This document shows positions 60,530 to 64,000 of a stretch of DNA of 64,000 nt, in pieces. The translations under genes and the position numbers were made by a program. Below the pieces are notes generated by a model. That model made no database searches. It worked only from the letters and a program-made list of their open reading frames with translations, and was not told where the DNA came from. Source of the DNA: Ruficoccus sp. ZRK36 (GTDB taxonomy: Bacteria > Verrucomicrobiota > Verrucomicrobiia > Opitutales > Cerasicoccaceae); the NCBI RefSeq assembly GCF_019603315.1, contig NZ_CP080649.1:2676176-2740175 (forward strand), in the 5' to 3' direction. The first letter of the stretch is position 1, and every line of letters begins with the position of its first letter.

Positions 60530-62080
60530 TTATATATTCTCGCCCAGGTGGATGAGAATCGGGTGGGGCGGGACGCCAAGGTCCGGCAGAAGAAGTTTTC
60601 CGTCGTCGGTCTTAGACATCAGGACCGGATAGGTATCGCCGGTTATGAGGTCCTCGACAACGAGGTCGTCCGCATCGTCAAAGGGGATGTCGATCGTGAC
60701 GTCGGCCGGGCGTGGAGCCAGATCGTTGACACGCTCCATGGACCACAGCGCGATGACGACATTGCCGTTTTTGTCCAAAAACTGGTAATTCGCGATCCTG
60801 TCCGGCACACTCAGTGTAGTGCCATCCCACCAGGAGACGGGGTTCCCGTCTGGGCGTGAGGAGCGGGGCTCGACAGTGACCTTGACCACATCGGTGGGCG
60901 TAAAGCCATCCGTGGCGATAGCGACTTTTCGCACCGCGTCATAGACGGGCTTTTTCCGCCCGCTGCTGGTGATGAGCCCGAAATTATTCTCCGAATTCAA
61001 AGAGGTCTCCAGCGGCTTGCTCTTCATGTTGTAGCGATCGTCGAGGAGCGAGTAGATGGCAGACATTTCCACATCCAGGGCAAAGCCCTCGATGAAGCGT
61101 CGCTGGGCGTAGGCGGCAGCGGCCTGCTCCGTGAAGCCCCAGTAGTTGCCGCGGTGGTTGCCGCGCAGGCGGAAGTTGCTGAAGCCCCATTCGGTCAGCC
61201 AGATTTCCTGGGGGCCGTCGTACTCAGCGGAAAAGGCGCGCATCATCTTGATGAACGAGGCAAAGGTGCCCTCGGCGTCGGCGACGTCGCGATTGCCGTT
61301 GCGGGTAAAGTTCTTCTCACCGGCTGCGTAGGGGACCAGTTCCGGGACGGTGCGGTAGCTGTAGGGGTGGGCGGTGATGCCGTCCACGGTGCCAGCCAGG
61401 CCGCCCTCGATCTGGCGGTAGTTGATGGCCGGGAAGGAGCCCAGGCCGATGACCTTCATGTCCGGATTGGCTTCCTTGACGGCGTCAGCAGCAGCGTTGA
61501 GCATCACGCGGTAGTGATCCAGCCAGCTCTGCACCTCGCCGGTCTTGACGTCGAGGCCGTACCAGTCGCCACCGCTCGTCGTGCCCTCGCCATAGTAACC
61601 GGCGTACCAGTTAAAAGGCTCGTTCTGGACCTCAATAGCCTGCACCTTGCCGTCCAGTTCCTTGGCGACAAAGGCGGCGAAGCGCGCATAGGCCTCGGGG
61701 TCGAAGTTATTCTCGTAGAGTCCGTTACCCCCGGCCAGCGTGAGGCAGACTTTCAGGTTGTACTTGTGAGCGAGATTAATCCACGCCAGGTCATGCTCCC
61801 GAAGCTTGTAGACGCCTTTTTCGCGCTCGACCTGTCCCCACAGGATTTCATCCCGTATCCAGCCCACACCGAGGTCTGCAACCATCGGCATGTACGTTTC
61901 AGGATCCCAGTGCTCCATCCCTTTTTTCTGGATGAAGTGTGTGCAGACTCCCATCAGGGGATTTCGCACGTCTGTTGTCTGGGCAGGGGCGCCCTGAGCG
62001 TGACTCAGGGTCGCTCCTGCCAGAGCAAACAGAGCTGATAGACCTATTCTCTTAACCGTCCCTGTGGGGATTGATAACAT
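60530..62080 (-). CDS. Secreted clan GH-A glycoside hydrolase (GH39/GH5-like)
   Basis: 516 residues with a signal peptide (about 1-28, IGLSALFALAGATLSHAQG). A TIM barrel of clan GH-A is clear: the acid/base Glu154 in IEVQNEPFNWY at the end of strand 4 and the nucleophile Glu297 in IWLTEWGFSNF at strand 7. The region after residue 400 forms a small beta domain. The pattern (NEP plus TEWG) is seen in GH39, GH5 and GH-related beta-glycosidases, so subtype and substrate (xylan, mannan, galactan) cannot be set. Secreted or periplasmic; co-oriented with the transporter. Confidence 0.82.
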   Translation of the reverse strand: MLSIPTGTVKRIGLSALFALAGATLSHAQGAPAQTTDVRNPLMGVCTHFIQKKGMEHWDPETYMPMVADLGVGWIRDEILWGQVEREKGVYKLREHDLAWINLAHKYNLKVCLTLAGGNGLYENNFDPEAYARFAAFVAKELDGKVQAIEVQNEPFNWYAGYYGEGTTSGGDWYGLDVKTGEVQSWLDHYRVMLNAAADAVKEANPDMKVIGLGSFPAINYRQIEGGLAGTVDGITAHPYSYRTVPELVPYAAGEKNFTRNGNRDVADAEGTFASFIKMMRAFSAEYDGPQEIWLTEWGFSNFRLRGNHRGNYWGFTEQAAAAYAQRRFIEGFALDVEMSAIYSLLDDRYNMKSKPLETSLNSENNFGLITSSGRKKPVYDAVRKVAIATDGFTPTDVVKVTVEPRSSRPDGNPVSWWDGTTLSVPDRIANYQFLDKNGNVVIALWSMERVNDLAPRPADVTIDIPFDDADDLVVEDLITGDTYPVLMSKTDDGKLLLPDLGVPPHPILIHLGENI

Positions 62081-62134
62081 GCTCGTTTTCTCGGTGGGTA
62101 TTTCTTGTGTCGATGCGAGTGAGTGTCTGGGGCC

Positions 62135-63535
62135 TTATTTTCTGCGCTTGAAAACAAGGACAGAAAGGGCGCCGATACCGATGATCAGGCCCAGGGAAGA
62201 CACTTCCGGAATGTTTGTCGTGACATCCATCATGACGTTGTGGCTGTTCTCGGAGAGATACAGGGTCACCGACCAGTCACCGTAGGTGCCAGTGGTGTTG
62301 CTGCCCAGAGTGCCGACGATATTTTCCGTGGAGGAAATGAGCGTGTAGGTACCCTCCTGAGTGCCGCTGAGGAAGTCGAAGTCGAAGCTGTCGAGGTCGA
62401 GTGCGCCCTCGCCAATATTGACCGTGCCGGTTACATCAATGCGGTCGCTGGCATCGACGGCTGCGATCTGGTAGACCAGAGCAGCCGGAGCAGCGGCTGC
62501 GGCCGAGATGTCGAGCGTACCGGTGCCCAGATCCATGGTGAGTGTACCCACGCCATTGTCACCCGGGGTGAGGCCACCGCCATTGGCGACGACGATATCG
62601 GCATCGGCGGTCGTGATCGAGCCGCTACCACCGAGCAGGCCACCATTGATCTGGTAGGCTCCGGCGTTGGCATGAGTGCCATTCACGAGCAGGGAACCAC
62701 TGTTGATCGTGGTGGTGCCTTTGTAGGAGTTGGTACCGGCGAGGCGCTGGGTGCCCGTGCCGTTCTTGATAAGGTTCAGGGTGACCGTGCCAGCCTTCGT
62801 GCTGTCATTAGTGCGGTCAAGGATCGTGCCGGAGTAGGTGTAGTCCGTGTCGTTATCGATCGTCAGCGTCGTGGTCAGGGTTGCGTTCGTGGCCTGGAGA
62901 CCAGCGCCAGTCACGTAGAGCGTACCGACATCACCCGTCAGACCTGTGCTGCTGACCTCACGTGCCGCATCACCGCCCGTGCGCAGGGAGGAGATGGCGA
63001 GCGCGCCTTGCGCATCCATAAAGCTGATCAAGCCCAGAGCGGCGCTGTCGGCGTTGATGTTGAGATTCTCGTAGACCAGGGTCGACCCGGTTACATTCAG
63101 GCTGCCCAGGGCGTTTGCCTGCCAGGAGTTGACGCCACCCAAGTTCAACGTGCCGTCACGGGCATTCAGGGTCTCAAGGTTCAATGAGAGTTTCTCGTCA
63201 GCGGAGTTGGAGGTGATCGACAGCGTCAGGCCACCATACTTGATCAGCTGATCCATCGTCATGGTGTGGTCGCTGCCGTAGCCCACCAATGACCAGCTGT
63301 TCGCACCTGTCTCATATTTGAGCTCGTCGATCGTGACGTCTGTGTCGACGTAAGCTTGGCCGAATGCGGTCGGGGCACCAACGATGTCGCCGCTGCCGGG
63401 CTGGCCAACCGGGCTCCAGTTATTGGTATCGCTCCACAGGCCACCCGCATTCGAGTTGGTCCACGAATAATTAGCGGCCGTCAGGGGGAGGGCAGCAAAA
63501 AGAGCTGCCGTGAGTATTGGATAGGTCTTGTTCAT
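62135..63535 (-). CDS. PEP-CTERM autotransporter-repeat-like surface protein
   Basis: 466 residues with signal peptide MNKTYPILTAALFAALPLTA. NYSWTNSNAGGLWSDTNNWS is the start motif of autotransporter-associated beta-strand proteins, and TLNLIKNGTGTQRLAGTNSY then KGTTTINSGSLLVNG is the PATR repeat ('LTGtNTYtGgTTInaGtL'). The C-terminus IPEVSSLGLIIGIGALSVLV followed by FKRRK is a PEP-CTERM signal. Such proteins form extended beta-helices at the surface of Opitutae. Precedes the glycosidase on the same strand (54 bp). Confidence 0.85.
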   Translation of the reverse strand: MNKTYPILTAALFAALPLTAANYSWTNSNAGGLWSDTNNWSPVGQPGSGDIVGAPTAFGQAYVDTDVTIDELKYETGANSWSLVGYGSDHTMTMDQLIKYGGLTLSITSNSADEKLSLNLETLNARDGTLNLGGVNSWQANALGSLNVTGSTLVYENLNINADSAALGLISFMDAQGALAISSLRTGGDAAREVSSTGLTGDVGTLYVTGAGLQATNATLTTTLTIDNDTDYTYSGTILDRTNDSTKAGTVTLNLIKNGTGTQRLAGTNSYKGTTTINSGSLLVNGTHANAGAYQINGGLLGGSGSITTADADIVVANGGGLTPGDNGVGTLTMDLGTGTLDISAAAAAPAALVYQIAAVDASDRIDVTGTVNIGEGALDLDSFDFDFLSGTQEGTYTLISSTENIVGTLGSNTTGTYGDWSVTLYLSENSHNVMMDVTTNIPEVSSLGLIIGIGALSVLVFKRRK

Positions 63536-63556
63536 TGCGCTCGGGATAGTTGGTTT

Positions 63557-64000
63557 TTATCGTTCAAGTTTTGCTGTTCGGGAGGTCATGTTCCCGTATG
63601 AAATTTTGATTTTGCCTTCGTCGAATCGCTGCTGGATCTCATCAACGGACAAGGCATCGACATGGCCATCGACGAACACCATGTTGACCTTGTCGCCGTG
63701 TACGGGCTTGATGTCGGTGATGTACTTCGGCCAGTTGTAGTACCAGTTTTTCGCCAGCTGACGGCCACTGCGCGGGGCATCCAGGATCATGACGCACTGG
63801 CTCGGGTTGATGAACATGCCCAGGTTTTTGTCCATCACGCCTTGCTTGGCGTAGGGGTCGTCGTTACCCATCGCCCCATAGGAGAGTTTTCCGTTGTTTT
63901 CCAGTGCGGCGTTGGCTTCGTTAATCCAGCCCGTTTCATCCAGTGGGCATTCGAAGACGCCCGCGTCGGCGATCAGGCTCGGGTAGACGTGCTGCCACCA
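63557..64000 (-). CDS. Prepilin-like protein, C-terminal part (5' end outside window)
   Basis: The frame is open to the right edge. About 147 residues are visible, starting WWQHVYPSLIADAGVFECPL, with SQCVMILDAPRSGRQ and MVFVDGHVDALSVDEIQQRF, the C-terminal DGHV element of the DUF1559/prepilin-like family also seen at 44088. The leader and membrane helix lie outside the window. It heads the visible part of the minus-strand glycosidase run. Confidence 0.75.
   Translation of the reverse strand, partial: WWQHVYPSLIADAGVFECPLDETGWINEANAALENNGKLSYGAMGNDDPYAKQGVMDKNLGMFINPSQCVMILDAPRSGRQLAKNWYYNWPKYITDIKPVHGDKVNMVFVDGHVDALSVDEIQQRFDEGKIKISYGNMTSRTAKLER

Noticed and set aside
59099-63187. Long plus-strand open frames (59099-60376, 61154-62038, 62123-63187)
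   Set aside because: Exactly antisense to the transporter, glycosidase and PEP-CTERM genes, His/Asp/Gly-rich and domainless; high-GC shadows.
1-64000. CRISPR arrays, rRNA operons, insertion-sequence transposases
   Set aside because: No regularly spaced repeats, rRNA-like sequence or transposase domains were seen; the only mobile-DNA enzymes are the tyrosine integrase and the serine recombinase.

Overview
The window looks like a chromosome segment of a GC-rich marine-type Verrucomicrobiota, most likely class Opitutae (Puniceicoccales-like). The reasons are three secreted proteins with PEP-CTERM sorting tails, prepilin-like proteins ending in a (F/V)xDxHV motif, LacI regulators of a Verrucomicrobia-type subfamily, a CBM/heparinase-type lyase, GH31 and GH38 enzymes, and a Ca-binding 'DxDxDG..EYAFGTNP' tail on a large secreted protein. 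The lineage call is inference from gene content; there is no rRNA here.

Layout. 1-11354 is GC-rich core: the end of a metal P-type ATPase, a PduO-type cobalamin adenosyltransferase, a MenH-like hydrolase, a Y-family polymerase, an MscK-like mechanosensitive channel, tRNA-Gln(CUG), and an AraC regulator divergent from a GH38 alpha-mannosidase. The tmRNA gene ssrA lies at 11525-11876 and its 3' end is the attachment site of an AT-richer genomic island (about 11875-22657). The island is bounded by a 15-bp direct repeat, and TTGATACAA arm-type sites lie near both ends. It carries a tyrosine integrase, an XRE regulator, a zinc-ribbon membrane protein, an orphan MgsA/RarA C-terminal domain protein overlapping a serine recombinase, and three co-oriented genes that look like an uncharacterised defence module: a 1401-residue P-loop (NACHT/STAND-like) protein with a C-terminal PD-(D/E)XK-like nuclease motif, a 400-residue protein with family-A-polymerase palm motifs, and a HEPN protein with an RNAYAH motif. 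A second, degenerate ssrA-3'-like sequence at about 26408-26433 suggests that the segment with the 1106-residue secreted beta-propeller-like protein may be an older tandem insertion.

26617-29588 is a nitrosative-stress unit: a Crp/Fnr regulator divergent from hcp, followed by yecH and an NnrS-like fragment. A perfect TTGAC-N4-GTCAA box sits 41.5 bp from the inferred hcp start site. 30024-36500 is a heavy-metal efflux operon (small Cys/His exported protein, outer-membrane factor, unusual His-repeat exported protein, His-rich membrane fusion protein, RND pump). It is followed by a broken P-II-like gene that is truncated where the next locus begins.

36644-64000 is mostly carbohydrate utilisation. 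One minus-strand operon encodes a PEP-CTERM protein, a signal-peptide/CBM-like protein, a heparinase II/III lyase and a GH31 enzyme, with a divergent LacI gene. The CBM and lyase frames are offset at an A10 run, so they may be one protein made by -1 frameshifting or one gene with an indel. A plus-strand cluster of five oxidoreductases (47347-52359) probably processes an unusual sugar. A second minus-strand run encodes a prepilin-like protein, a PEP-CTERM repeat protein, a clan-A glycosidase, a GPH-type sugar transporter, a LacI regulator and another PEP-CTERM protein. CvfB, CorA, a PQ-loop-like membrane protein and a large LVIVD-repeat secreted protein lie between these blocks.
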